From contig NZ_CP036276.1 in assembly GCF_007747995.1 (NCBI RefSeq), forward strand, positions 7,678,001 through 7,742,000: a stretch of 64,000 nucleotides of DNA, given 5' to 3'. How positions within the stretch are numbered: the stretch's first letter is position 1; each line of letters begins with the position of its first letter. Below the pieces are notes generated by a model that searched no databases, was not told the DNA's origin, and saw only the letters and a program-made list of their open reading frames with translations. This DNA is from Symmachiella dynata (lineage in GTDB: Bacteria > Planctomycetota > Planctomycetia > Planctomycetales > Planctomycetaceae). Shown piece after piece: positions 56,014 through 64,000 of this stretch. The position numbers and the translations under genes were made by a program.

Positions 56014-57798
56014 ATGGAAACTGAATTTGCACAGGTCAGTGGTACCAGCCGGACGATTGCGATCATTCGCTTGATTCTCGCCTGGATCGGGACGTTATCC
56101 ATCCTGCCCTACACGTGGGGGCGCACGATTGTGTATTGGATGTCCCAAGGAGCACCGGAAACATCGTTTCTGCAACTGCTGATTGCCACCATTGCTGGGC
56201 TGGCGGTGCTGACTTATGGAGTCGGTAGCAAATTCAGACATCCCCGCACTAAATACGTGCTGTTGGGCTGCGTCGTGGCCTCGTGGCTAGCGGCCAATGT
56301 GGCGTTGATTTGGACGAACTCCGGCACGGTGATCTCGCGGTTTTCTCTGCTGCCGGGATTCTTACCGGCGACGCTGTTTGTGCTCTGGCTGGGTTGGATA
56401 GCATTTCTGCCTTGGTCCTGGCCGCGACGGTTCTTTGTGACCTGCGCGACGGCAGTGTTGCTAATCCCGTTTCTCATGATCTATCGCGTGGCGGGTTTGA
56501 CCGGCGACGGCAAAGTCGACTTCGCATTTCGCACGACCGCGCAGCGGACGTTTGCCGCAGACAAAAAACCCCAAGCCAACGACGCGGTTGATCCCTCTGA
56601 GCACACGCTGAATGTGGCCCCGGGTGATTTTCCGCAATTTCTCGGCCCGGATCGCAACGGTGTCATCACGGGTGTGGATTTGGCCCGTGACTGGGAAGCG
56701 AATCCGCCGCAATTGTTGTGGCGCAAACCAGTGGGATATGGCTGGAGCGGATTTTCTATCGTCGGCGATTACGCGCTGACGCAAGAACAGCGCAACGAAC
56801 GGGAATGCGTGGTCTGTTATGACATCAATACCGGCGATGAAATCTGGGTGCACAGCGACGACGCCTTTTACGATTCCACTCTGGGCGGCCCCGGCCCGCG
56901 GGGGACTCCGACCGTTCGCGACAATCGCGTCTACACCTGGGGCGCCACCGGCGTGCTGGATTGCTTGGATGGTTCAACCGGGGAAGCAATCTGGTCCAAA
57001 AACGTGCTTCAGGAAGCCGACGCCAACAATCTTACCTACGGCATAAGTTCGTCGCCGCTGGTGACGGACACATTGGTAATGATCGGATTGACCGGCGGCG
57101 AGCACCCCGCTTTGGTCGGCTATGATCGAGAGACGGGCGAACAAGTCTTTGCCGCCGGGGAATGGAAAACCAGTTATAGTTCGCCGATTTTGGTAAACGT
57201 CGACGGTGTTCCTCAGGTCTTGAACTTCACCCGCAACGGCCTGCTGAGCCATGATCCGGAAACCGGCCAAGTCTTGTGGCAACACAAATTTGGCAACGAT
57301 CAAGGAATCAATGCCTCGCAACCGTTAATGGTTCCCGGGCGGGACGATCAGATTTTTCTGAGTAGCGGATACGGCGTAGGCAGCGAATTGATCACCGTCA
57401 AACAGACCGACGGCAAGTGGAACATCACCTCAGAATGGACCAGCCGCCGCATGGCCACGAAATTCACGACAGCTGTGATCGACGGCGACCATGTGTATGG
57501 TTTGGACAACGGCATCTTTGCCTGTATTTCGTTGAAAACCGGTAAGCATGTCTGGAAGAAGGGCCGCTACGGACACGGACAAATCCTGCAGGTGGGCGAT
57601 TTAATTCTTGTGCAAACCGAAAAGGGGCCGGTGGTGCTTGTTGATCCCGATCCGGAAAAACTGATCGAGCTCGGCCGCATCCCCGCCTTGTCCAGCAAGA
57701 CTTGGAACACGCTCGCCTACGCGCACGGCAAACTGCTTGTCCGCAACGATCTGGAAGCTGTTTGTTACGAATTGCCGCTGGCCAAATCGGCGGAGTAA
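56014..57798 (+). CDS. Membrane PQQ-like beta-propeller protein
   Basis: 594 residues from ATG 56014. Four or five N-terminal membrane helices (~15-165: IAIIRLILAWIGTLSILPYTW, LLIATIAGLAVLTYG, YVLLGCVVASWLAANVALIW, FLPATLFVLWLGWIAFLPW, FFVTCATAVLLIPFLMIYRVAG), then a PQQ-type propeller (~200-590) starting PQFLGPDRNGVITG with blades like RECVVCYDINTGDEIWVH. The propeller should face outside. No PQQ-binding catalytic residues can be asserted; such planctomycete proteins may be scaffolds. It converges on the kinase-nucleotidyltransferase gene with 8 bases between. Confidence 0.88.
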   Translation: METEFAQVSGTSRTIAIIRLILAWIGTLSILPYTWGRTIVYWMSQGAPETSFLQLLIATIAGLAVLTYGVGSKFRHPRTKYVLLGCVVASWLAANVALIWTNSGTVISRFSLLPGFLPATLFVLWLGWIAFLPWSWPRRFFVTCATAVLLIPFLMIYRVAGLTGDGKVDFAFRTTAQRTFAADKKPQANDAVDPSEHTLNVAPGDFPQFLGPDRNGVITGVDLARDWEANPPQLLWRKPVGYGWSGFSIVGDYALTQEQRNERECVVCYDINTGDEIWVHSDDAFYDSTLGGPGPRGTPTVRDNRVYTWGATGVLDCLDGSTGEAIWSKNVLQEADANNLTYGISSSPLVTDTLVMIGLTGGEHPALVGYDRETGEQVFAAGEWKTSYSSPILVNVDGVPQVLNFTRNGLLSHDPETGQVLWQHKFGNDQGINASQPLMVPGRDDQIFLSSGYGVGSELITVKQTDGKWNITSEWTSRRMATKFTTAVIDGDHVYGLDNGIFACISLKTGKHVWKKGRYGHGQILQVGDLILVQTEKGPVVLVDPDPEKLIELGRIPALSSKTWNTLAYAHGKLLVRNDLEAVCYELPLAKSAE

Positions 57799-57806
57799 CC
57801 GCGCGG

Positions 57807-59903
57807 TCAGGTCTGGGGTTTGCGAGGCCCGAACCACTGCGGCATGCGCTTCTTCCAAAACGATGGCGAGGCAGCGACACGCAAACGGGGCAAATACAAC
57901 CGCGCTAAAATCCCGATCGCACGCTCACGCCGGTGGTCGATGCGATCTAGATAGCGGGGGATGACAGCAGCGTCTACCAGACGATCCATCACTCTCAGCG
58001 GCGGCCAAACCGGTTTCCAAGCCCGCGTCGCGTTTTTTACGTCGTCCGGGATGTGGCAATCGAAATAACGAGCCGTATACCGCAGGGCGTAATAGCAGGG
58101 GCCGGCCAAGTCAAATTGTTCAGCGAGGGTCACGAGGTGTCGCCAAAAATGCTCGGTGGTCGCTAACTCCTCCAGCATGCCCCGCAAATCGGCCAAGTCT
58201 CGCAGGCCTTTGGAAAAATCACCGTTGCGGAAAAGATGCGTCGCCGCATGTAAAAACATGTCTGCCGGACAGAGCACCAGGAATTGATCGTTCCCCTCTT
58301 CATAAGGGACCGCCTCGTCGAATAACAATTCGGGCCGCACTTCCAAGCGATCGGTCCGTGGCAAAATCGTATGGTGCACATCGAGCGACGTACCGCGACG
58401 GAAGTGTGTCAGCGGAGGCAACTCGTGCAACCATTCGCGGTAGTACTGTTCATCGAGCGGGCTTTCCTCATCGGCGATCCATCCCCAGTCACGGAGCTGC
58501 GCTTCGGCGGCGGCCAAGTTTTGTCGAGGAAGCAAGACATCGACATCAGTAATCACGCGGCCCCGTGAAAAGCGGCATCCCGCCAAAAGGTATGCGGCGC
58601 CTTTGAGAAAGACGACCGGTGTTTCCATCTCCATGAGCGCGCGTTCGACCCGTTTGACTTCCCACAAGGCGATCCGCTCGTGTTGGATAGCGACGGTTCG
58701 CGCAGCTTCCAAGTGCGGACGGGGACCGTCGGGGATCTTCTCCAGCAGTTCCAATTCAGCAACGCGGACCGCCAAACTAGAAAGCAAACTGGTCACGCGT
58801 GCCGCACGCAACAACACATCCCATTCCGCAGGCGAGAGCTCTTCGAGATCCTCAGGCTGCCGCAGCGCTCCTAGCAGCAATTCGCGAATCCGGGTCGGCG
58901 CTGCGCCGATTTTGGCGGGACTCTCCTGGGAAGCACTCGGAGCGGAAGGAGGCGTTTCGGCCGGCAACGATGACTCCGCCGAATCCGCCTCGGGCTGTGC
59001 GGAGTCATCCAACTGCGTCCACTGCCCGACAACGGTCACCGCATCTTCTAAATCGCCGTAGGTCAGTTCATAACAGTCACACGCATCGACCAAGCGCGAC
59101 AAAGCTGTAAAGCCCTCAGTGCCAAGCACGCTGTAGTTGAAGGAATCGGCAGCGGCATGGACCAAGGCGCGCGGTTTGGAGATGGGCGTCAGCTCCGTTT
59201 CAGCGCCGTGGCGATAGGCAGGAAACATCAACCAGCGCGGCTGGGCGGTCTCCCCGGCGCGGCGGATACTCTCTTCCGTGGGTAGGCAATGCGCGACCGT
59301 CCCTTTCGCCGTGCCGGGCCAACCGGGGCCGAGCACTGCCTCAGGGGCGAATTGTTGAATCACGTCGATTGAGGCATTTTTCAGTCCGATAGGACGGGTC
59401 GCCGGCACAACGCGGCCGTCGGTCCGCCGCAAGATCGCCACCTCGTCTGAGAGTAATCGCCAACCACGATGCGCCAGTGCCGCGCAAAATGTGCTTTTCC
59501 CCGAACCGGGAACTGCCGGCATAATCAGCGCATAGCCGCCTCGTTCGACGACAGCGGCGTGCAGGATCAAATTTGTGCTCGGCTGGTGAAACACGCAAAG
59601 GTTCAGTGTCCATTCCAACAATGGCACAGCGATGGCGCGCGGTTCGGAGGGATAGATCGCGCGCCCGTCGGCGATGATACTGACCCGTTTCCCGGTCATG
59701 CCGCGGGGAAGAACCACGACTTCATGATCGGCATAGTCGGCACCGTCTAGTACCGGGAAGCCGGCATAAAGGAAGGCGATGTTCTCGACGATGTCTTGGA
59801 GCGGCGTCCGCAACCGGACAATGAACGGTCCCACACGCCAACACAGGCCCTCACCGGCTGCCCGTTGGACTAACTGCGTTGTGGAAAGATCATTTAGCTT
59901 CAC
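57807..59903 (-). CDS. HprK-related kinase A fused to nucleotidyltransferase (HPr-rel-A type)
   Basis: 698 residues from GTG 59903, which overlaps the PqqD-like gene's stop by 4 bases (GTGA), a translational-coupling arrangement. Residues ~1-295 resemble HPr kinase-related proteins: P-loop PGSGKST at 132-138, then WRLLSDEVAILRR with the Asp153-Glu154 pair. A Ser/Glu/Pro-rich linker spans ~296-335. Residues ~340-665 match the uncharacterised nucleotidyltransferase family (VVFLKGAAYLLAG, then GRVITDVDVLLPR with Asp453 and Asp455, later LDVHHTI). In related sets the two parts can be separate genes; here they are fused. Probably phosphorylates or nucleotidylates a partner, perhaps the small peptide; this is inference. 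Confidence 0.85.
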   Translation of the reverse strand: MKLNDLSTTQLVQRAAGEGLCWRVGPFIVRLRTPLQDIVENIAFLYAGFPVLDGADYADHEVVVLPRGMTGKRVSIIADGRAIYPSEPRAIAVPLLEWTLNLCVFHQPSTNLILHAAVVERGGYALIMPAVPGSGKSTFCAALAHRGWRLLSDEVAILRRTDGRVVPATRPIGLKNASIDVIQQFAPEAVLGPGWPGTAKGTVAHCLPTEESIRRAGETAQPRWLMFPAYRHGAETELTPISKPRALVHAAADSFNYSVLGTEGFTALSRLVDACDCYELTYGDLEDAVTVVGQWTQLDDSAQPEADSAESSLPAETPPSAPSASQESPAKIGAAPTRIRELLLGALRQPEDLEELSPAEWDVLLRAARVTSLLSSLAVRVAELELLEKIPDGPRPHLEAARTVAIQHERIALWEVKRVERALMEMETPVVFLKGAAYLLAGCRFSRGRVITDVDVLLPRQNLAAAEAQLRDWGWIADEESPLDEQYYREWLHELPPLTHFRRGTSLDVHHTILPRTDRLEVRPELLFDEAVPYEEGNDQFLVLCPADMFLHAATHLFRNGDFSKGLRDLADLRGMLEELATTEHFWRHLVTLAEQFDLAGPCYYALRYTARYFDCHIPDDVKNATRAWKPVWPPLRVMDRLVDAAVIPRYLDRIDHRRERAIGILARLYLPRLRVAASPSFWKKRMPQWFGPRKPQT

Positions 59904-60193
59904 GTAACCGGCTCAATCAGCCCCAGTTGGTCGAAGTCGTCCAGAAGTTGCTCGACCTGATCGGCCAAGCTGTCGTCGTGCACATCACCCAGCGAGATGG
60001 TAACGCGTTTCACGATTTCCTCGAAGGGCAAACTGGCGTGTTCCAATTCTTTGAGGACGACAGCTGCCGGAGGACTCAAGACGTGCGTATCGCCCGAAGC
60101 GGTATGAAACAGGATGGTTTCGGTTTCATCCCAATTGCGCCATTGAAATGTTCCCAAGCGCGAAGCGGTCCACAGTTGATGAGGCTGTGTCAT
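59900..60193 (-). CDS. PqqD-like peptide chaperone (HPr-rel-A type)
   Basis: 97 residues from ATG 60193. PqqD fold: QWRNWDETETILFHTASGDTHVLSPPAAVVLKELEHASLPFEEI and a C-terminal QVEQLLDDFDQLGLIEPV. PqqD-type proteins bind the leader of a precursor peptide and hand it to a modifying enzyme. Lies 55 bases after the small exported peptide gene and overlaps the kinase-nucleotidyltransferase gene, so all three should be cotranscribed. No radical-SAM or cyclase gene is present. Confidence 0.82.
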   Translation of the reverse strand: MTQPHQLWTASRLGTFQWRNWDETETILFHTASGDTHVLSPPAAVVLKELEHASLPFEEIVKRVTISLGDVHDDSLADQVEQLLDDFDQLGLIEPVT

Positions 60194-60248
60194 AGGAACC
60201 GGCCAGCAGGGCCAAAGCGTGGAGTTTGAGGGACAGCAAAAACAAGGA

Positions 60249-60515
60249 CTAACGACGACGGCGTCTGACTTCGTCGTGTTCGCGGGCCTGTTCTTGCGTG
60301 TGCCAGCAACCATTGACCGATTCCGGATTTCCATTCACGATCGTATAGCTATTGTAGCCATACGATCCGTTGGTTTGAGCATGCGCAGGGCGTGCGTGGA
60401 GCGTGACGATTGCCGGAACCAGCAATGCTCCTCGCTTGAGCAATTGACGCCGTTTGGCGCGATTGGCGTCTTGTGATGTCATGTCGATTTCGTGATTTTC
60501 GTCGTTGTTGATCAT
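60249..60515 (-). CDS. Small Tat-type exported peptide, candidate substrate of the operon
   Basis: 88 residues from ATG 60515; AAGGTGA lies ~8 bases upstream. Acidic N-terminus (NNDENHEIDM), then KRRQLLKRGALLVPAIVTLHARPAHA, a twin-arginine-like signal with predicted cleavage after AHA (~46). The mature part (~42 residues) is Asn/Tyr/Gly-rich (QTNGSYGYNSY), contains one Cys (GCWHTQEQ) and ends in six basic Arg-rich residues (VRRRRR). A segment of the form K-x-G-x-x-x-x-P-A-I-x-T-L is shared, as I recall, by small proteins next to PqqD-like genes. Could be a ribosomally made, modified peptide or a surface protein; no product is known. Confidence 0.72.
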   Translation of the reverse strand: MINNDENHEIDMTSQDANRAKRRQLLKRGALLVPAIVTLHARPAHAQTNGSYGYNSYTIVNGNPESVNGCWHTQEQAREHDEVRRRRR

Positions 60516-60637
60516 CGTTTTCTTCACCTTCTTACCCGGCTCGTCACGCAAAATCACCGCAATTCCGGCTCAATGTATGACGAATGACTGCCCTAAATAC
60601 TTAGATTTGCCCCAAACAGCCTATTTATGTTCCTGAA

Positions 60638-60666
60638 ATTATCACGGACAATCAAGGCCGTGTCAA
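60638..60666 (-). promoter_or_regulatory. Sigma-70-type promoter of the peptide/PqqD/kinase operon
   Basis: Reading on the minus strand: TTGACA at 60666-60661, a 17-base spacer, and GATAAT at 60643-60638. The -35 is a consensus match and the -10 has one mismatch. Leader to ATG 60515 would be ~115 bases. Confidence 0.6.
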
Positions 60667-61047
60667 CGAAATTTCGCTTGGTAGTCTTGAAAAGTCAGGG
60701 AATAGAGGAAAACCCTGAGCCATTGAAGAGATCAAGCCGCTTTTCCCTATCATCCTGATCGGCAGGTGAGGCTGTCGCAACCCCCTAAAATCGACAGAAA
60801 CGTCATTTTCCAAGGGGATTTTTTCACCCGCAGCCACAGAAGCGGCTCAAAACGACGCCGCGCTTGAGTTGTCGTGGCCCCCCGATATGATGCGGAGATA
60901 GGAAAAATCGCCCTCGCACCCTCTCTCACCGAGCCAAACAGCGGCTCCCGAGGGAAACAACGGACGTCCCGTCGCAGCGGGGCGAACTCAATGTGCGGAC
61001 GAAACCCAACCACTCTCCTGCCCAACCGACAACGTGGAACCCGACTT
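60667..61047. other. Intergenic region between the peptide operon promoter and prs
   Basis: No gene supported. A weak hairpin, CCCCTAAAAT and ATTTTCCAAGGGG followed by six Ts, lies at 60782-60824. The frame upstream of the prs ATG is open but lacks ribosome-site support for an earlier start. Confidence 0.4.
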
Positions 61048-62058
61048 ATGACGGAATTGACACCGGCACCAGGCCCCCGACCAGGGCCGCGCCCCCAATC
61101 GTTTCAAGCCCCTCAAGGGGACTTGACGCTGTTGGCGGGGACCGGAAATCCGCAATTGGCAGCGAAAATCGCTGCGGAGTTGGGTGTGCAACTGCTCCCC
61201 TCCGAAGCGCCGCGGTTCAGCGAGGGGAACGTCTTTGTCCGCGTGCTTGAGAACGTCCGCGGTCGCGATGTGTACGTCATTCAAGGCGTCCACCTGCCGG
61301 TCAATGACAACTTTATGGAATTGCTGTTTTGGATCGACGCACTCAAACGAGCCAGCGCGCAGCAAGTGACCGCCGTGATTCCCTTTTTCAGCTACTCCAA
61401 AGGGGATAAAAAAGACGAACCGCGTGTCTCGATCCGCGCACGCGTTTGCGCCGACGCTTTGGAAGTCGCCGGCTGCGACCGGGTGTTGACGATGGATTTG
61501 CACAGCCCGCAAATCCAAGGATTCTTTGGCATCCCCGTCGATCATCTCTACGGCCGGCATGTCATCTGCGATCATATCCAAAAACTGAACATCCCGGATC
61601 TCGTCGTCTGTAGCCCCGACATTGGATTCGCCAAAGATGCTGCCGCCTATGCCGACTTACTCGGCACGCCGGTCGTGATCGGCAACAAACTCCGCACCGG
61701 CCACGATGAAACCGTCCAGGCGTTGGAAGTGATCGGCGACGTCGAAGACAAAAACGTGCTGCTGGTCGATGACTTTACCATCTCCGGCGGAACGTTGATC
61801 GCGATGGCCGACATTCTCAAACAGCGCGGAGCCAAGGACATCTACGCCGCCGTCACTCACGGCGTGCTCTCCCAGGGAGCAGCGCCGCGCATTGGCAACA
61901 GCGTGATTAAAAAGCTGTTCATGACCGACACGATCGAATATCGACTCGACGAATTTCCCGATAATATCGAAATCATCCCCGTCGCCCCGGTCTTCGCCGA
62001 AGCCATCCGCTCCGTCCACGACCGCACCAGCGTCAGCCAACTGTTTCCGGAAAAATAA
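61048..62058 (+). CDS. prs: Ribose-phosphate pyrophosphokinase (PRPP synthetase)
   Basis: 336 residues from ATG 61048. Makes PRPP from ribose 5-phosphate and ATP for nucleotide, His and Trp synthesis. Signatures: LLAGTGNPQLAAKIAAELGV, the ATP-binding flexible segment FFSYSKGDKKDEPRVSI, TMDLHSPQIQGFFGIPVDHLY (metal-binding DLH and Gln-x-x-Gly-Phe-Phe) and the PRPP loop VLLVDDFTISGGTLI, in which DDFTISGGT replaces the usual DDMIDTAGT. The Pro-rich N-terminal ~20 residues (PAPGPRPGPRP) are extra. Cytoplasmic, essential in most bacteria. Confidence 0.95.
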   Translation: MTELTPAPGPRPGPRPQSFQAPQGDLTLLAGTGNPQLAAKIAAELGVQLLPSEAPRFSEGNVFVRVLENVRGRDVYVIQGVHLPVNDNFMELLFWIDALKRASAQQVTAVIPFFSYSKGDKKDEPRVSIRARVCADALEVAGCDRVLTMDLHSPQIQGFFGIPVDHLYGRHVICDHIQKLNIPDLVVCSPDIGFAKDAAAYADLLGTPVVIGNKLRTGHDETVQALEVIGDVEDKNVLLVDDFTISGGTLIAMADILKQRGAKDIYAAVTHGVLSQGAAPRIGNSVIKKLFMTDTIEYRLDEFPDNIEIIPVAPVFAEAIRSVHDRTSVSQLFPEK

Positions 62059-62087
62059 GAGTACCCACTTTCGGTCGCAGGTATTCG

Positions 62088-62157
62088 TAGCCACAGATTA
62101 AACACAGATCAAACACAGATTCACAGGAGTCAATCCCAAACCGACGGCTTGCCGTCG
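62088..62157 (+). repeat. Dispersed repeat, copy 2 (TAGCCACAGAT family)
   Basis: TAGCCACAGATTAAACACAG, then CCCAAACCGACGGC and TTGCCGTCG. Same orientation as 13888-13966. Confidence 0.65.
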
Positions 62158-62257
62158 TGCACAGCGATCCTTGTCCAGCACGGTAACCGAATGATTTGCG
62201 ACGTAAAACAACCGGTAGGGTCGTTTGGTCGCAACTATGATTTTGAAAATAAAAAAA

Positions 62258-62351
62258 GCCACAGAGGTCACAGAGAACACCGAGGAAAGATGGAATCAGC
62301 GGTCATCGTGGTTGAGAGAACTTCTCTGTGTCCTCTGTGATCTCTGTGGCT
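62258..62351. repeat. Inverted repeat of AGCCACAGAG type
   Basis: AGCCACAGAGGTCACAGAG at the left and CCTCTGTGATCTCTGTGGCT at the right are inverted copies. A related single arm (CCTCTGTGCTCTCTGTG) lies in the gap before the RND gene near 42740. The rest of the ~675-base gap to mutS shows nothing else recognisable. Confidence 0.65.
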
Positions 62352-62733
62352 AGTATTTTCCTGCAAGACCAAGTGGTCGCAAAAAACGCAGAAGCTTGCC
62401 ACAGACAGTTCCGCCATGTTTTATGCGTCTGCATAAACTTCTGATATCGATTTCGTGTGTTTCGTTGCTTTCGTGGTTCCTTTTCGAAGGTGATAATTTG
62501 CACAATAAACCCAACTTTGCAATGTGAAGGGCACGGATGAATACAGTTGAGAAAGAACAGCAGAGCGTCGCTGTGATATGAATCGGCTCTCAATCGTTCC
62601 TCCAGTTTGCTCAACAGATATCTGTGCTTTCGCTGTGGCTTATTGAAATCACGGCCAAGCCGTGTTGAATTTTCCAGGCTCCGGCAGCACCATTCGTTTT
62701 TATTCGCCCTGTTTTATTGAATCCGCACCTCCG

Positions 62734-64000
62734 ATGGCCGCATCCAAAACGACTGCTCCCAAAAGCGACGCAAAAAAACTGACGCCGATGATGCAGCGGT
62801 ACTTGGAGGTCAAAGCGGAGTACCCCGATTCGTTGCTGCTGTTTCGGATGGGCGATTTTTATGAACTGTTTTATGAGGATGCCGAATCCGCTGCGCGGGT
62901 TTTGAATCTTACGCTGACCAGCCGGGACAAATCTTCCGCTAATCCGGTGCCGATGGCCGGGTTTCCCTACCACGCGCTGGACGGTTATCTTCACAAATTG
63001 ATTCAAGCCGGTTTTCGCGCATCAGTCTGCGAACAGGTCGAAGACCCTAAACAGGCCAAAGGGTTGGTCCGCCGCGAGGTCACACGCGTCGTTACCCCCG
63101 GCACACTGACCGAAGACGCACTGCTCGATCCGCGGCAACACAACTTTTTGGCCACGATCTTTCCCACCAAAACAGCGGTCGGCATCGCGTGGCTGGAACT
63201 CTCCACCGGACGCTTTGTCACAGCCGATTTAGCACCGGCGCATCTGGGCGACGAACTGGCGCGGTTGCAACCTTCGGAATGTCTCGTCCCCAGCGGCCAA
63301 CGTCCCGATTGGTTGGAAGAGACCCTCAGTTTTGCCGACGGGATGCTGATCGGCGAACGTCCGCCCTGGAGTTTCGCAGCTGACAATGCCGGGCAAACAT
63401 TACTCAAACACTTCGGCACAACGACGCTGGAAGGTTTCGACGTCGATATCACCTCCCCCGGTGTGGCTGCCGCCGGCGCGCTGTTGGAGTATGTGCAGGA
63501 GACGCAAAAAAGCTCGTTGGATCATATTACGCGGCTGGAACCGTATCGTCGCGGCACGAATTTGATCATCGACGAAGCAACCCGCCGCAGCTTGGAACTG
63601 ACGCAAACACTCCGCGACGGCGCTCGGGACGGCAGCTTGCTCTCGGTGATCGACGAAACCGTTTCGCCCATGGGCGCGCGGCTTTTGTCAGATTGGCTGT
63701 CCAATCCGCTCACCGACCCGGTGCCTATCAATCGGCGACTCGATGCAATCGAGGAGTTGCTGCCCGATGCGGTACTTTGCCGCGATGTCCGCGACTGTTT
63801 GAAACAAACCTACGACCTGCAGCGGCTGACCGCCCGCATTGCCACCGGCCGCGCCAGTCCGCGGGATCTCGGATTTCTCGCCGCGACGTTGGCGCTGTTA
63901 CCGAAATTCAAAGCCAAACTGGCCGGGCGCAGCAGTGACTTGTTGCGCGAGCTGGAAACCAACCTCGACCTGTGCGCCGACATCCGCGCCGATATCGACA
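62734..64000 (+). CDS. mutS: DNA mismatch-repair protein MutS (partial, C-terminus outside window)
   Basis: The first ~422 residues are visible, from ATG 62734 to the window edge. The mismatch-recognition Phe-x-Glu is in [13 protein letters not shown]. The N-terminal domain ([63 protein letters not shown]) and the start of the connector and core domains ([25 protein letters not shown]) are typical. The ATPase domain lies beyond base 64000. N-terminal tail is basic ([11 protein letters not shown]). Confidence 0.96.
   Translation, partial: MAASKTTAPKSDAKKLTPMMQRYLEVKAEYPDSLLLFRMGDFYELFYEDAESAARVLNLTLTSRDKSSANPVPMAGFPYHALDGYLHKLIQAGFRASVCEQVEDPKQAKGLVRREVTRVVTPGTLTEDALLDPRQHNFLATIFPTKTAVGIAWLELSTGRFVTADLAPAHLGDELARLQPSECLVPSGQRPDWLEETLSFADGMLIGERPPWSFAADNAGQTLLKHFGTTTLEGFDVDITSPGVAAAGALLEYVQETQKSSLDHITRLEPYRRGTNLIIDEATRRSLELTQTLRDGARDGSLLSVIDETVSPMGARLLSDWLSNPLTDPVPINRRLDAIEELLPDAVLCRDVRDCLKQTYDLQRLTARIATGRASPRDLGFLAATLALLPKFKAKLAGRSSDLLRELETNLDLCADIRADID

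Noticed and set aside
1-64000. Search for tRNA and rRNA genes
   Set aside because: No T-loop with matching stems or rRNA-like conserved stretches were noticed by eye; a covariance search would settle it.

Overview
The window reads as chromosomal DNA of a planctomycete, probably order Planctomycetales; I do not name a species. The evidence is family content: a DUF1559 prepilin-like protein with the H-X9-DG motif, three DUF1501 proteins, a LamG/DUF1549/DUF1553 protein, a giant secreted protein with a planctomycete-type haem domain, DUF4159 and HYExAFE proteins, many Tat or lipoprotein signals, and many short palindromic dispersed repeats between genes. No rRNA, tRNA or CRISPR array was recognised.

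Layout. 1-3 kb: a partial DUF4198/Kelch-like exported protein, a DUF1559 protein with an overlapping lipoprotein gene, and a divergent hemP gene whose promoter lies within a near-perfect palindrome (likely iron control). 3-12.7 kb: three large exported-protein genes on the minus strand (LamG-DUF1549/DUF1553, DUF1501, and a 1498-residue protein ending in a blue-copper domain). 12.9-24 kb: a zinc-ribbon membrane protein, a second DUF1501, an M48 membrane protease, a trypsin-NUC1 nuclease fusion, a lipoprotein, a third DUF1501 and a ThiF/MoeB-like E1 enzyme. 24-28 kb is an accessory patch: an HTH/ParB-like gene pair, a gene remnant, two tandem paralogues and a small acidic protein. 27.8-36 kb is mostly housekeeping: IspG, a YchF-like GTPase, an ExeA-like ATPase, a Gfo/Idh/MocA oxidoreductase, SurE and a ROK-family protein.

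36-45 kb is a minus-strand run consisting of TetR regulator, HlyD-type adaptor, RND pump and a secreted PQQ-propeller protein with an embedded methyltransferase domain. 45-53 kb holds a DUF4159 protein, a HYExAFE protein, a short membrane protein, a DapA-family aldolase, a sugar-phosphate isomerase-like protein and a SpoIIAA-like protein. At 53.15-54.63 kb lies a complete IS4-like element whose 5-bp target duplication is the loop of a dispersed hairpin repeat. 56-64 kb holds a membrane PQQ-propeller protein, the most interesting locus (small exported peptide, PqqD-like chaperone, and an HprK-related kinase fused to a nucleotidyltransferase), PRPP synthetase, and the start of mutS.

My best candidate for a little-described system is the peptide/PqqD/kinase-nucleotidyltransferase operon at 57807-60666. 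It has a consensus promoter and a GTGA stop/start overlap between the last two genes, and it resembles the 'HPr-rel-A' gene set, whose product is unknown to me. The trypsin-nuclease fusion at 17785-19650 is the second candidate.
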